Source of the DNA: Parvularcula sp. LCG005
GTDB taxonomy: Bacteria; Pseudomonadota; Alphaproteobacteria; Caulobacterales; Parvularculaceae
Assembly: GCF_032930845.1 (NCBI RefSeq)
Contig: NZ_CP136758.1
Coordinates: 2,433,001-2,497,000, forward strand
Length of the DNA: 64,000 nt
Direction of reading: 5' to 3'
Below, piece by piece: positions 50,372 to 58,727 of the stretch; positions within the stretch are counted from its first letter, which is position 1, and the number at the start of each line of letters is the position of its first letter. The notes under the pieces were generated by a model. It had not been told where the DNA came from. It was given only the letters and a program-made list of their open reading frames with translations, and ran no database searches. Both the position numbers and the translations under genes were made by a program.

Positions 50372-52363
50372 TTATTTCCTTCCCATCAGAGCCTTGGCCT
50401 TCGCCACCGCGTTCGCCGGCGTCAGGCCAAAGTGTTCATAAACTTCCTTGTACGGACCGCTGGCGCCGAATGTCTCGACGCCCATGAAGTCACCGCGCCC
50501 GCCAAAAGCAAAGAGCAGCTTGTCCCAGCCCTGGCGAATGCCGGCTTCCAGCGCCAGACGCGGCGCCTTGCCCAGTACACCTTCGATATAGGCAGGGTCC
50601 TGATCTTCGAACAGGTCCATACAGGGCACCGACACAACACGCGCCTTGATGCCCTCCTCGGCCAACAGCGCCATCGCGTCCACTGCAATCTCGACCTCAG
50701 AGCCCGACGCCATCAGCGTGACATCAGCATCCGCTGCCTCACGCAGGACATAGCCGCCCTTGGCCGTCAGGTTGTCCTCGGCGCTTGTCCGCAGGACCGG
50801 CAGGTTCTGGCGGGTCAGCGCCATGGTGCTTGGGCCATCTGTCCGTTGCAGGGCCAGTGACCACGCTTCTGCGGTCTCGACCGTGTCGGCCGGACGGAAC
50901 ACCCACATATCCGGGATCGCGCGCAGGGAAGCCACATGCTCCACCGGTTGGTGGGTCGGGCCGTCTTCGCCAAGACCAATTGAGTCGTGGGTCATGACAT
51001 AGACCACGCGGGTCTTCATCAGCGCAGCGAGACGCATGGCCGGACGCGCATAGTCGGAGAACACGAGGAATGTGCCGCCGTAAGGGATGATCCCGCCGTG
51101 CAGCGCAAGACCGTTCATGGCCGACGCCATGCCGTGCTCACGAATGCCCCAGTGCATGTAGCGGCCGCCATAATTCTCCGGGTTCATCGGCTCAATGCCG
51201 CCCGCCTTGGTATTGTTGGACGGCGTTAGGTCAGCCGAACCGCCAAGGGTGAAGGACACGGCCTCGTTGATGACATCCAGCGCCATTTGCGATGCCTTGC
51301 GGGTCGCAACCGACTTGCCTTCCTTGATGGCGGTACGGGCCAGATCCTTCAGGGCGGTGACCGCGGGGGTCACGTCGGATTTCAGGGCCGTCTCGAACCC
51401 ATCCTTATTGGCGCTTTTGCCGAGGCGCTCGGTCCAGGCCTTGTGCGCATCGACGCCATTGGTGCCCGTCTTGCGCCAGGCGTCGAGGACGTTGTCCGGC
51501 ACTTCGAACGGACCGTACGGCCAGCCAAGAGCTTCCTTGGCCAGGGCGAGCTCATCCTTGCCCAGAGGCGCACCGTGGCAGTCATGGGTGCCGCCTTTGT
51601 TAGGTGCGCCGCGGCCAATGATCGTCTTGCAGGCGATGAGTGTCGGGCGATCGGATTTCTTGGCTTCGATGATGGCGCGGTCGATTGCGTCGTGATCATG
51701 ACCGTCAATGTCGATCGTGTTCCAGCCGGATGCTTCAAAGCGCGCGATCTGCTTGGTCGAATCCGAAAGGCTGACATGCCCGTCGATGGTGATGTCGTTA
51801 TTGTCCCAGAACAGGATCAGTTTGTTGAGCTTGTGGTGACCCGCAATGCCGATCGATTCCTGGCTGATGCCCTCCATGAGGCAGCCGTCACCAGCGATGA
51901 CATAGGTATAGTGATCGACCACATCGCTGCCATAGCGCGCGCGAAGGTGTGCCTCGGCCAGCGCCATACCCACAGCATTCCCAAGCCCCTGGCCCAGCGG
52001 ACCGGTGGTGGTCTCAATGCCGGGGGCGTGGCCGACTTCCGGGTGGCCAGCGGTCTTTGAGCCCATCTGGCGGAAATTCTTGAGGTCCTCGAGCTCCATG
52101 CCCTCAACCCCCAGAAGATACAGGAGGGAGTACAGGAGCATTGAGCCGTGGCCCGCGGACAGCACAAAGCGGTCGCGGTCAGGCCATTGGGGATCGGCAG
52201 CATCATATTTCAGATGGCGTGTGAAGAGAACGGTTGCCGTGTCAGACATGCCCATGGGCATGCCGGGATGGCCGGAATTGGCCTTCTCAACACCATCCAT
52301 CGAAAGGGCAGCGATGGCGGTGGACATCAGGCGGGCGGTGTCGGCGTCTGGTTGGAAGGTCAA
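50372..52363 (-). CDS. tkt: Transketolase
   Basis: A 663-residue thiamine-diphosphate enzyme of the pentose phosphate pathway. Motifs: KANSGHPGMPMGMS near the N-terminus, GDGCLMEGISQESIGIAGHHKLNKLILFWDNNDITIDG (ThDP/Mg site), and TRVVYVMTHDSIGLGEDGPTHQPVEHVASLR. The open frame runs back to 52435, but the extra 24 residues are Arg-rich and do not fit; AAGGA sits eight bases before a TTG at 52363, giving a normal length, so the TTG start is adopted. First gene of the leftward tkt-gap-pgk cluster. Confidence 0.93.
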   Translation of the reverse strand: MTFQPDADTARLMSTAIAALSMDGVEKANSGHPGMPMGMSDTATVLFTRHLKYDAADPQWPDRDRFVLSAGHGSMLLYSLLYLLGVEGMELEDLKNFRQMGSKTAGHPEVGHAPGIETTTGPLGQGLGNAVGMALAEAHLRARYGSDVVDHYTYVIAGDGCLMEGISQESIGIAGHHKLNKLILFWDNNDITIDGHVSLSDSTKQIARFEASGWNTIDIDGHDHDAIDRAIIEAKKSDRPTLIACKTIIGRGAPNKGGTHDCHGAPLGKDELALAKEALGWPYGPFEVPDNVLDAWRKTGTNGVDAHKAWTERLGKSANKDGFETALKSDVTPAVTALKDLARTAIKEGKSVATRKASQMALDVINEAVSFTLGGSADLTPSNNTKAGGIEPMNPENYGGRYMHWGIREHGMASAMNGLALHGGIIPYGGTFLVFSDYARPAMRLAALMKTRVVYVMTHDSIGLGEDGPTHQPVEHVASLRAIPDMWVFRPADTVETAEAWSLALQRTDGPSTMALTRQNLPVLRTSAEDNLTAKGGYVLREAADADVTLMASGSEVEIAVDAMALLAEEGIKARVVSVPCMDLFEDQDPAYIEGVLGKAPRLALEAGIRQGWDKLLFAFGGRGDFMGVETFGASGPYKEVYEHFGLTPANAVAKAKALMGRK

Positions 52364-52579
52364 CGGGCGGATCCTTACGTTTCTTGGTCTGTCTCGAGAC
52401 CGGGGCGTGATGCACCGCCTCCCATAGGCGGTCAAGGCTCATGGTGCGCCCATTTCCGAAAGAAAGGTAGCGCTAACATCCAAGTTTCCGCCGGTGTTAC
52501 GGGATTATCACCCTTCCACCTGCCTGCGCGACTCGACACATCCGGGCTTCAGACCCTACCTTAAGAAAAAAGGGTAGGC

Positions 52580-52789
52580 ATGGCCCAATTCGATCAATCT
52601 CTACGTCGGCTCAACGCCGCGCTCGACCAACTCGACAATGCACTGGGAGCAAAGGGTGCGCCGTCCACGTCGAGCAGTTCTCCCGCGCGCGTCGACGCTC
52701 TTGAACGCCGCCTCGATCGTCTGATTGCGGAGGTCGAAGCGCTGCTCCCCGTCCCGTCCGGCGGCGACATCAAGAAAGGCTGTTCCTGA
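52580..52789 (+). CDS. Small coiled-coil protein (DUF4164-like) upstream of zapA
   Basis: A 69-residue protein dominated by one or two heptad-type helices (FDQSLRRLNAALDQLDNAL, then VDALERRLDRLIAEVEALL). It resembles the DUF4164 family that precedes zapA in Alphaproteobacteria. Its last base is the first base of the zapA start codon, so the two are co-translated, and a role in cell division alongside ZapA is likely but inferred. Its ribosome site GGGTAGG can pair with CCTACC at 52556-52561 just upstream. Confidence 0.78.
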   Translation: MAQFDQSLRRLNAALDQLDNALGAKGAPSTSSSSPARVDALERRLDRLIAEVEALLPVPSGGDIKKGCS

Positions 52790-53106
52790 TGCCCGACGTT
52801 CGCGTGAAGGTGAATGAGCAGATTTATTCCATCAATTGCGATCCGGGCGAGGAGGAACGCGTCAAAGCGCTCGCCGATTATCTCGACGGCCATGTGCAGA
52901 AGCTGACCAAGGATGTCGGCCGGATTGCCGAGAGCCGTCTTCTGATGCTGGCCGCCCTCACCGTCTGCGACGAGCTGTTTGCGGCCCGTGAGCTTTTGGC
53001 CAGTGGCGGTGACGACCGCCCGGCGCTTGCAAAAATGATCGAAGATGCAGCCGATCGGGTCGAACGACTGACCGCGTCGCTACAGTCGCGTGACCCATCG
53101 GACTGA
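52789..53106 (+). CDS. zapA: Cell division protein ZapA
   Basis: A 105-residue protein of the ZapA family, which bundles FtsZ filaments at the division site. The N-terminal part VRVKVNEQIYSINCDPGEEERVKALADYLDGHVQKL is the beta-hairpin/dimer domain and the rest is a long coiled-coil helix (MIEDAADRVERLTASLQ). It is followed by the 6S RNA gene and then by the 5-formyl-THF cyclo-ligase gene, the order seen in many proteobacteria. Confidence 0.92.
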   Translation: MPDVRVKVNEQIYSINCDPGEEERVKALADYLDGHVQKLTKDVGRIAESRLLMLAALTVCDELFAARELLASGGDDRPALAKMIEDAADRVERLTASLQSRDPSD

Positions 53107-53117
53107 TCCCGATGGAA

Positions 53118-53302
53118 GGCGGCTTGATACGGGCCCTGACTGTCCCTACTTTGTGACGGCTGCCCGGTTCGTCAGGATTACAATCCCCGGGGCCTTACAC
53201 TAAAGAATGGGAACTGCCCCTGAACTCGGCCGTGGCCTTGATCACGCGGTGCCCACCTGAACCTTCGGGTCCAGGGCGATCTAAACGTCCAACGGCCGGC
53301 GC
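53118..53302 (+). ncRNA. ssrS: 6S RNA (approximate ends)
   Basis: The segment between zapA and the cyclo-ligase gene has no frame and shows the 6S pattern. GGCCCTG near 53133 pairs with CAGGGC near 53273, and the right part has CACCTGAACC followed by TTCGGGTCCAGGG, matching the conserved CACCTTGAACC/GGGTTC hairpin of E. coli 6S RNA. Position zapA-ssrS-ygfA is the standard one. 6S RNA mimics an open promoter and binds sigma70 RNA polymerase. The exact ends cannot be fixed by eye. Confidence 0.75.
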
Positions 53303-53336
53303 GGCACTTTAATTCTGCGGAGCAAGGAAGAGACCC

Positions 53337-53933
53337 ATGGTCATCGCCCCCATCCCCCTGATGGACTGGAAAGCTGTCTTCCGAACCCGCGCGAAGAAGG
53401 CGCGGGCCGAGGCAGCGTCCACGCAGCCTGATGCTGATCGCTTCGCGGCCATGCACTTCATCAATGAATTTGCGCCGAAGAACGCGTCAAATATCGCCCT
53501 GTACCACCCGACGGGTGATGAGCTCGATACCGCCCCCCTCGCCGCGGCGCTGATGGAGGCCGGCCACGCCGTCCTGCTGCCCGTGGTGGTCAAGAAAAAG
53601 GCGCCGCTGATCTTTCGCCTGTGGGAGCCTGAAGTGCCGCTGGTGAAGGGCAAGTTCGATATTCCGTGCCCGCCGGATACCTCAAAAGAGATCCGCCCTG
53701 ACATTATTGTCGTCCCGCTGCTGGGCATCCGTCATGATGGCGCGCGTCTGGGCATGGGTGGCGGTTTTTACGACCGAACCCTCGCGAGCTTGCGCGATGG
53801 CGGCGCGGTCCTGGCCATCGGCTATGGCTATGGCGCACAGAAGATGGACCGGTTCCCGGTGGACGCGCATGACCAGTTCCTTGATGGCTTTGTCTCGGAA
53901 AAAGGCGCGGAGCGGATCGCCCGCCGGCGGTAG
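53337..53933 (+). CDS. 5-formyltetrahydrofolate cyclo-ligase
   Basis: A 198-residue enzyme converting 5-formyl-THF to 5,10-methenyl-THF with ATP, keeping folates in the active pool. Motifs: LYHPTGDELDT, VLLPVVVKKKAPLIFRLWEP, DIIVVPLLGIRHDGARLGMGGGFYDRTLA (nucleotide-binding, near the C-terminus), and IGYGYGAQK. In E. coli the gene is ygfA, co-transcribed with 6S RNA; the same layout is seen here. The ribosome site AAGGAAGAG precedes the ATG at 53337. Confidence 0.93.
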   Translation: MVIAPIPLMDWKAVFRTRAKKARAEAASTQPDADRFAAMHFINEFAPKNASNIALYHPTGDELDTAPLAAALMEAGHAVLLPVVVKKKAPLIFRLWEPEVPLVKGKFDIPCPPDTSKEIRPDIIVVPLLGIRHDGARLGMGGGFYDRTLASLRDGGAVLAIGYGYGAQKMDRFPVDAHDQFLDGFVSEKGAERIARRR

Positions 53934-54153
53934 GGTCTGCACCCCATTTCTTGGGGTAATACGCCCCGAATCGGTTCTTCGCTCCAGCAAGCCCAAAAAG
54001 CGTGCGGCAGGGACGAAGGTTTGCACACTGACTTAAATGCGCCGTTCGACATCGATAGTAGTGGCGTAATTTATTGAGCAACTGTCGAACAAATTCGCTT
54101 GAAACGTCGTATTGCACTCGTAACTTGCATTGAGATTAGGTCGAAGGCGTCCA
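53934..54153. other. Intergenic region leading into the AT-rich island
   Basis: 220 bases without a gene. The first part holds a short hairpin CCCC-N7-GGGG near 53942-53956 that may end the cyclo-ligase transcript. From about 54040 the sequence becomes AT-rich like the gene that follows. No tRNA or attachment repeat is seen. Confidence 0.5.
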
Positions 54154-55191
54154 ATGCGAAAAAAAGTTATTATCGTGGGTGCAGGAGCAAGCGCGGAGTT
54201 TGGTCTGCCTTTAAGTGAGCAAATTTTCCGTAAGTTGTTGAGCGAGGCGGAAAAATATGAGAGCGCGCGAAGCCTGAGAACGCCGAAGGAAACTCAGGAA
54301 TTTCTCCAGCTAGATCTTGCAGATTTAGTTTATGAAATCGATGGGGTTTTTCATGGCACACATGCAGCCGGCATCAGAAATCTCTACGAGAAGAGCAGAA
54401 ATAGCTTTTCAACGTCGATTGATCTGTTTTCCTACATAAATGACAGTGACGATGTTTCCAAATATGCCAAACTTTTTTCAGCCAGAGAAATTTTAAAAGG
54501 CGCACATACATTTCGAGTTGAAAATACAGAATTCGGATCCGTCGCCAAATATTATCCAACACTACGTTGGCGGCGCCCATTCATCGACTCCAGACAGAAC
54601 TGGTTGGCGACTTTAATGCAAAATTACACCCACGGAAAATCAAATTCTAGTGAACTTCAATCCGACAGCTTGCGGTTCATTACCTTCAATTACGATACGA
54701 TTATCGAGGACGCGCTCCATAATTTTTTTATTCACGCACCTAGGTTTTGCGAAGATATGGACTCTGCTTTACCTGAAGTATTTCACGTACATGGGAGTTT
54801 TCCAAAATTTGAAGGCTTGACTGGCGTTCACAGCTTGAGAAAATTTTCTGAAAGTATTAAATTTATTCACGAAACCGGTCAGCAGAAAGATGATAAAATT
54901 GATGAGTTTTTATCAGAAGCTGATGACATATACTGTGTCGGATTCGAATTCGCCCACGAGAATGTTGAATTGCTCGAGCTTGCGAAGTATGCGGATAAAA
55001 CCCTTGCTTTGAATTACAGTGGCGATCTCGATCTACAGTCACGCATGGAAAAGCTTGGCCTATCAGAAAGGCAAATGATGAAGGGCTCGGCGTCCAGTCC
55101 CTTAGGTGTCAGCAAGGCAGCTAGACAGGGATTTTTCAGTCTTGGAGAAACGGCAATAAAACCCAAGCCGCAGGTGATTAGGGTTAATTAA
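54154..55191 (+). CDS. SIR2-like domain protein, AT-rich single-gene island
   Basis: A 345-residue protein with SIR2-like features: VIIVGAGASAEFGLPL (residues 6-20, NAD-binding loop GAGAS), FITFNYDTIIEDAL (175-188, Asn and Asp), VFHVHGSF with a His at 213 in the catalytic position, and YCVGFEFAHEN (260-270). Such proteins are NAD-consuming enzymes, and several groups are anti-phage effectors, but here the gene stands alone. Base composition and codons are clearly more AT-rich than all neighbours. The ATG at 54154 follows AAGG; a TTG at 54130 is less likely. Its stop overlaps that of mutY by two bases (TTAA). It could instead be a housekeeping sirtuin-like enzyme; no other defence gene adjoins it. 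Confidence 0.75.
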   Translation: MRKKVIIVGAGASAEFGLPLSEQIFRKLLSEAEKYESARSLRTPKETQEFLQLDLADLVYEIDGVFHGTHAAGIRNLYEKSRNSFSTSIDLFSYINDSDDVSKYAKLFSAREILKGAHTFRVENTEFGSVAKYYPTLRWRRPFIDSRQNWLATLMQNYTHGKSNSSELQSDSLRFITFNYDTIIEDALHNFFIHAPRFCEDMDSALPEVFHVHGSFPKFEGLTGVHSLRKFSESIKFIHETGQQKDDKIDEFLSEADDIYCVGFEFAHENVELLELAKYADKTLALNYSGDLDLQSRMEKLGLSERQMMKGSASSPLGVSKAARQGFFSLGETAIKPKPQVIRVN

Positions 55192-56264
55192 GCAGAAATT
55201 TCCACCGCCTTCCGAAACACCGTCGGCAGGGTGCTCATATCCTCTGTCCACTGATAGCCCTTTGGCAGGCGGGACAGCCCCGCGCGCCAGACGGTCAGGA
55301 CAAGATGAAAATGCGTCAGCGTGTGCTCCACCGCGCCTTCTTCAACCCAGTCGGCCGGGAACGGATCGTCCCGATCCGGCAGGCCGTCCTTTGACCAGTC
55401 GGAGGTGGGCAGGCCCGCCATGCCGCCGAACAGACCCTTGTCCGCCCGCTTCTCCGTCACCACCGCGCCCGCCCTGTTCACTGCCGCATAGACATGGCCA
55501 TAACGTGTGGGCCGCGCTTTTTTTGCCGGCTTCATCGGCAGATCCGAAGCGATGCCTTCGGCATGGGCATCACAACTTATCCGCACCGGGCACAACAGGC
55601 ATTGCGGCGATTTCGGCCGACAGACCGTTGCCCCCAGATCCATCATCGCCTGGGCATAGTCCCCGGCGCGCGCGACAGGTGTCAGGTCAGCGGCGTGGGC
55701 ATAGATCTCAGGCTTGATCTCCCGCACCGGGCGGTCGAGCGCGAACTGGCGCACGATGACGCGGTCCACATTGCCGTCGACCACCGTCGCGGGCCGATCA
55801 AAGGCGATGGCCGCCACCGCTGCAGCCGTATACTGACCAATCCCCGGCAGGGTCAGCAATTCCTCTTCCGTGTCAGGAAATTGCCCGCCGAACCGCTCCG
55901 TGACCGCCACCGCGCAGGCGTGCAGGTTTCGGGCGCGGGCGTAATAACCAAGACCGGCCCATTCCCCCAGCACATCATCGATTGGGGCCGCGGCCAGATC
56001 AGCCACTGTGGGCCAGCGGCGCAGAAACGTCTCAAAGCGGGGGCTGACCGTCGCCACCGTTGTCTGCTGCAGCATCACTTCGGACAGCCAGACGCGATAG
56101 GGGTCCGGCATCTGCCCGCCGCGTCGCGCAGCAGGCCCCGTCCGCCACGGCAGGGTCCGGGCATTGTCATCGTACCAGTCGAGAAGCCGGTCGGAAAAGC
56201 CGGTCTTGTCCTTGCCGGTCTGTCCGCGCAGAGTTGCTGTTGAAGCCATATCCCCTGATGCCAT
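55188..56264 (-). CDS. mutY: A/G-specific adenine glycosylase
   Basis: A 358-residue MutY that removes adenine mispaired with 8-oxoguanine. Motifs: LPWRTGPAARRGGQMPDPYRVWLSEVMLQQTTVATV with the catalytic Glu (SEVMLQQT), LPGIGQYTAAAVAAIAFD and VDGNVDRVIVR, the Fe-S Cys set near CRPKSPQCLLCPVRISC, and the C-terminal Nudix-like 8-oxoG domain (GLFGGMAGLP). The open frame extends to 56504, but that part lies opposite DUF721 and is not conserved; starts at 56264 (adopted, GGGCGGG upstream) or 56249 are the alternatives. Divergent from DUF721 with touching starts. Confidence 0.93.
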   Translation of the reverse strand: MASGDMASTATLRGQTGKDKTGFSDRLLDWYDDNARTLPWRTGPAARRGGQMPDPYRVWLSEVMLQQTTVATVSPRFETFLRRWPTVADLAAAPIDDVLGEWAGLGYYARARNLHACAVAVTERFGGQFPDTEEELLTLPGIGQYTAAAVAAIAFDRPATVVDGNVDRVIVRQFALDRPVREIKPEIYAHAADLTPVARAGDYAQAMMDLGATVCRPKSPQCLLCPVRISCDAHAEGIASDLPMKPAKKARPTRYGHVYAAVNRAGAVVTEKRADKGLFGGMAGLPTSDWSKDGLPDRDDPFPADWVEEGAVEHTLTHFHLVLTVWRAGLSRLPKGYQWTEDMSTLPTVFRKAVEISA

Positions 56265-56763
56265 GTCCAACCCGCCCGTCAATACGAAACCCGTCCGCTC
56301 TGCCCCGCCCAAGGTGAGCCGGTCCGTGGCCCAACGCCTGGCGGCCCTGGCCAAGGCATCCGGTGCCCTCGACCCGGAGCTGGTCGCGGGCTGGCAAGAG
56401 ATCGCCGGCGAGGATATGGCCAAGGTCTGTCGGCCAGTACGACTGAAGAAGGCGGGCAAGAGCCACACGCTCGTGGTCTCGGTCCCCAGCGGTGCCGCGG
56501 CCATGAAAGTGCAATATTCGCAGGCCGCGATCCTGGCGCGGGCCAGCGCCTATCTGCGCTTGCCGGGGCTCAAGAAACTGGTGATTGAGCAGTCCGGGAC
56601 GATTGCCAAGCCCGAGGCCAAACGCGCCCGCTGGGCCAGCCGCACTTATACCGCCAGCACCGTCCCGCGAGAGGAGCCCGTGGCACAGCCTCCCGCGCGG
56701 GATCTTGACGAGGCGCTACGTCGCCTGAGGCTGTCGATGCAGGAACGACGCAACGCGCCCTGA
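56263..56763 (+). CDS. DUF721 domain protein
   Basis: A 166-residue protein of the DUF721 family (DciA-like/DUF721). After an N-terminal basic part (PPKVSRSVAQRLAALAKASGALDPEL) comes the core GWQEIAGEDMAKVCRPVRLKKAGKSHTLVVSVPSGAAAMKVQYSQAAILARASAYLR, then a basic C-terminal region. Some DUF721 proteins (DciA) load the replicative helicase. The start at 56263 is chosen because the longer frame overlaps mutY. Divergent from mutY; the downstream order DsbA-smc is the usual alphaproteobacterial one. Confidence 0.88.
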   Translation: MSNPPVNTKPVRSAPPKVSRSVAQRLAALAKASGALDPELVAGWQEIAGEDMAKVCRPVRLKKAGKSHTLVVSVPSGAAAMKVQYSQAAILARASAYLRLPGLKKLVIEQSGTIAKPEAKRARWASRTYTASTVPREEPVAQPPARDLDEALRRLRLSMQERRNAP

Positions 56764-56825
56764 AGGTCGGGTCGCCATGCGGCGCAGTGATTGTTAGGGT
56801 ACGGCACCGATCGGGGGATGTTCAA

Positions 56826-57674
56826 ATGAAAGCACGGCACGTCACGGGGACCATGACCGCCCTGATCCTGATGGTGTTGATGGCGACCACGGCGCAGGCC
56901 CAGACGCCTCAGTCCGAAAGCCATCCGACGTCGGTCTGTTCCAGCCTGCAGGCGCGGGGCGTCGACTGTTATTTCAACGATGCCGACATGGACTATTATT
57001 CGCCGGGCGACCCGGCGGATGAGATGCACGTCTATTTCGCCCCGCCTTTTCCCTATGCTGCGCAGAGCGTCTTCTATCGGGCCGCCGACAAGACATTCTG
57101 GCTCTATTTGGAGGGAGAGGATTATCCGATCCTCCTCGGCCCCCCATTGGGGCCCGAACTGTCCAGTCGCATGGGCAGTGTCACCAAGATGTATTTCGGG
57201 CAGACCCGGGACGGTGAATTGCTGCACGGCGCGTTCATCCCCTATGAGACCGACCTTCGGGCAGAACGCGGCAGCGACGCTGCCGCCATCGGAGCGACCA
57301 TCCTTGGCGGTGTGCTGCTCTGGGCTCTCTTATCGGGCGACGATGATGCTCAGACCACAACGGCAGAGGCCGGCGCGCCGGGCAATGCCTGCCGTCGCCA
57401 GATCGAGGCTGGATATTTCAAATGCGATGCGGCAATCGTGTTCAATTCCTGCAACACGGTGGGCTGCAGCTATGAATGGGACTGCGCGGCCGAACGTCTT
57501 GTGACGAAAGGGTCGGGCCGGAAAAAATCCCAGATGATCGAACGGGGGGGCCGCTATGGAAAATGCCGCGTCTCTCGCTTCGCCCCGTCGAACAATTCGT
57601 CCTATGTCTGCGACCCGACAACCGGCACTGATGCCAATAGTGTTGACCAATTGGTCGCCAAACTTTGCCGATAG
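56826..57674 (+). CDS. Hypothetical secreted Cys-rich protein
   Basis: A 282-residue exported protein. The ATG at 56826 follows GGGGGAT; the signal peptide ends near TTAQAQ. The mature N-terminal part has two Cys (SVCSSLQARGVDCYF), a hydrophobic segment follows at residues 160-175 (AAIGATILGGVLLWALL), and the last 90 residues hold seven cysteines (CRRQIEAGYFKCDA, FNSCNTVGCSYEWDCA, GKCRVS, YVCDP, LCR). I recognise no family. It is inserted between DUF721 and the DsbA-like gene, and its many cysteines make it a plausible substrate of that oxidase, by inference. Confidence 0.75.
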   Translation: MKARHVTGTMTALILMVLMATTAQAQTPQSESHPTSVCSSLQARGVDCYFNDADMDYYSPGDPADEMHVYFAPPFPYAAQSVFYRAADKTFWLYLEGEDYPILLGPPLGPELSSRMGSVTKMYFGQTRDGELLHGAFIPYETDLRAERGSDAAAIGATILGGVLLWALLSGDDDAQTTTAEAGAPGNACRRQIEAGYFKCDAAIVFNSCNTVGCSYEWDCAAERLVTKGSGRKKSQMIERGGRYGKCRVSRFAPSNNSSYVCDPTTGTDANSVDQLVAKLCR

Positions 57675-57812
57675 GCCGCTGCGGTGAGCGCCCGCAGGCC
57701 CGTACATGGCAGGATTGTCACGGCCGGCCGGGTGACGCCTGACTTGCCAAGCGCGCCGGGTTCGGCGAGTGTCCGCCACAATACTGATCGCCGATTAAGG
57801 GATACCCGTTCG

Positions 57813-58553
57813 ATGCGCCGACTGTTTGCTCTACCGCTTCTTGCTTCCATCGCCCTCGTCGCCTGCGGCGGCTCGGACAGCGCCGACAGTGCCGAAGAGA
57901 CAACGACCGCCGCGCCGACTGAAACCGCCGCGCCAAGCGCCAGCGAGCAGGCCGACGCCGCGCCCGCCAGTGAACGCGTTGTCGCGGCGCCGGAAGGCAG
58001 CCAGGCGGGCAACGCCATGGTGCTGGGCAGCCCGGATGCGCCCGTGAAGATCATTGAATATGCGTCGGTCGTCTGCCCCGCCTGTGCCTATTTCCACACC
58101 GAAGTCCTGTCGGGCGTGAGGGCCGATTATATCGACACCGGCAAAGTCTCTATCGAGTTCCGTGAGTTTCCGACGAATCCGCAGAACCTGGCCTATGCCG
58201 GTTTCTATCTGGCGCGCTGTGCCGCCACGCAGAAAGGCTCTCCCGCCTATTTCAAAATGCTTGGCACCCTGTTCGAACGCCAGCGTGAGTGGGCCTATGG
58301 GCCGACCCCCGGTGCCGTGCTCGAAAATATCGCTGCCCAAGCCGGGATCAATCGTGAAGGGCTTGAGGAGTGCTTCTATCGCGAAGACGTCAAGTCGGCC
58401 GTGAAAGCCAACATCGTCTCCGGCCACGAAGAATTCGAAGTCAGCAAGACGCCGACCCTGTTCATTGATGGCGAGGAAATCTCGTGGGGCAAGTCGGCAG
58501 AGGAATTCGCCGAGATCCTCGACGCCGAACTGGCCAAGAAGGCTGAACAGTAA
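57813..58553 (+). CDS. DsbA-family thioredoxin-like lipoprotein
   Basis: A 246-residue protein beginning at the ATG at 57813; the longer frame from 57684 is rejected because a lipoprotein signal starts here (LFALPLLASIALVACGG, Cys18). An Ala/Thr/Glu-rich linker (20-65) leads to the thioredoxin fold with the active site CPAC at 88-91 (EYASVVCPACAYFHTE) and a cis-Pro region TPTLFIDGEEI. It probably makes or shuffles disulfides in the periplasm, anchored to a membrane. It precedes smc, as in many Alphaproteobacteria; a strong terminator separates them. Confidence 0.9.
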   Translation: MRRLFALPLLASIALVACGGSDSADSAEETTTAAPTETAAPSASEQADAAPASERVVAAPEGSQAGNAMVLGSPDAPVKIIEYASVVCPACAYFHTEVLSGVRADYIDTGKVSIEFREFPTNPQNLAYAGFYLARCAATQKGSPAYFKMLGTLFERQREWAYGPTPGAVLENIAAQAGINREGLEECFYREDVKSAVKANIVSGHEEFEVSKTPTLFIDGEEISWGKSAEEFAEILDAELAKKAEQ

Positions 58554-58577
58554 GCTTTTCCTCGAACGATCAATCAG

Positions 58578-58604
58578 AGCGCGTCCCTCGGGGCGCGCTT
58601 TTTC
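58578..58604 (+). terminator. Intrinsic terminator after the DsbA-like gene
   Basis: AGCGCG (58578-58583) pairs with CGCGCT (58594-58599) and the GC-rich stem extends into the loop (TCC and GGG); TTTTT follows at 58599-58603. It ends the DUF721-DsbA unit before smc. Confidence 0.88.
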
Positions 58605-58653
58605 GTTGTCGTTTGTTATTGTTGCTCTTGACCAAAGAATCGCCGCAGCAAGT

Positions 58654-58674
58654 CTGTTAACCTGCCGTTAACAG
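58654..58674. promoter_or_regulatory. CtrA-like site upstream of smc
   Basis: CTGTTAAC-N5-GTTAACAG, a 21-base palindrome containing TTAA-CCTGCCG-TTAA at 58657-58671, which is exactly the TTAA-N7-TTAA consensus of the cell-cycle regulator CtrA. It lies 54-74 bases before the smc start and after the terminator, so it is within the smc promoter region. Confidence 0.6.
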
Positions 58675-58727
58675 GTGTTGCGAAAGCTTTAACGGCATCA
58701 CCACACGCATGATCAAGGCTGACCCGG

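Noticed and set aside
52363-52435. Longer N-terminus of transketolase
   Set aside because: The 24 added residues are Arg-rich with no ribosome site, while AAGGA is correctly spaced before the TTG at 52363.
53941-54020. tRNA gene or attachment site before the SIR2-like gene
   Set aside because: Some short stems are present but no cloverleaf or direct repeat can be drawn.
54154-55191. Part of a multi-gene defence island
   Set aside because: The neighbours on both sides are housekeeping genes (folate cyclo-ligase and mutY); only a single acquired gene is supported.
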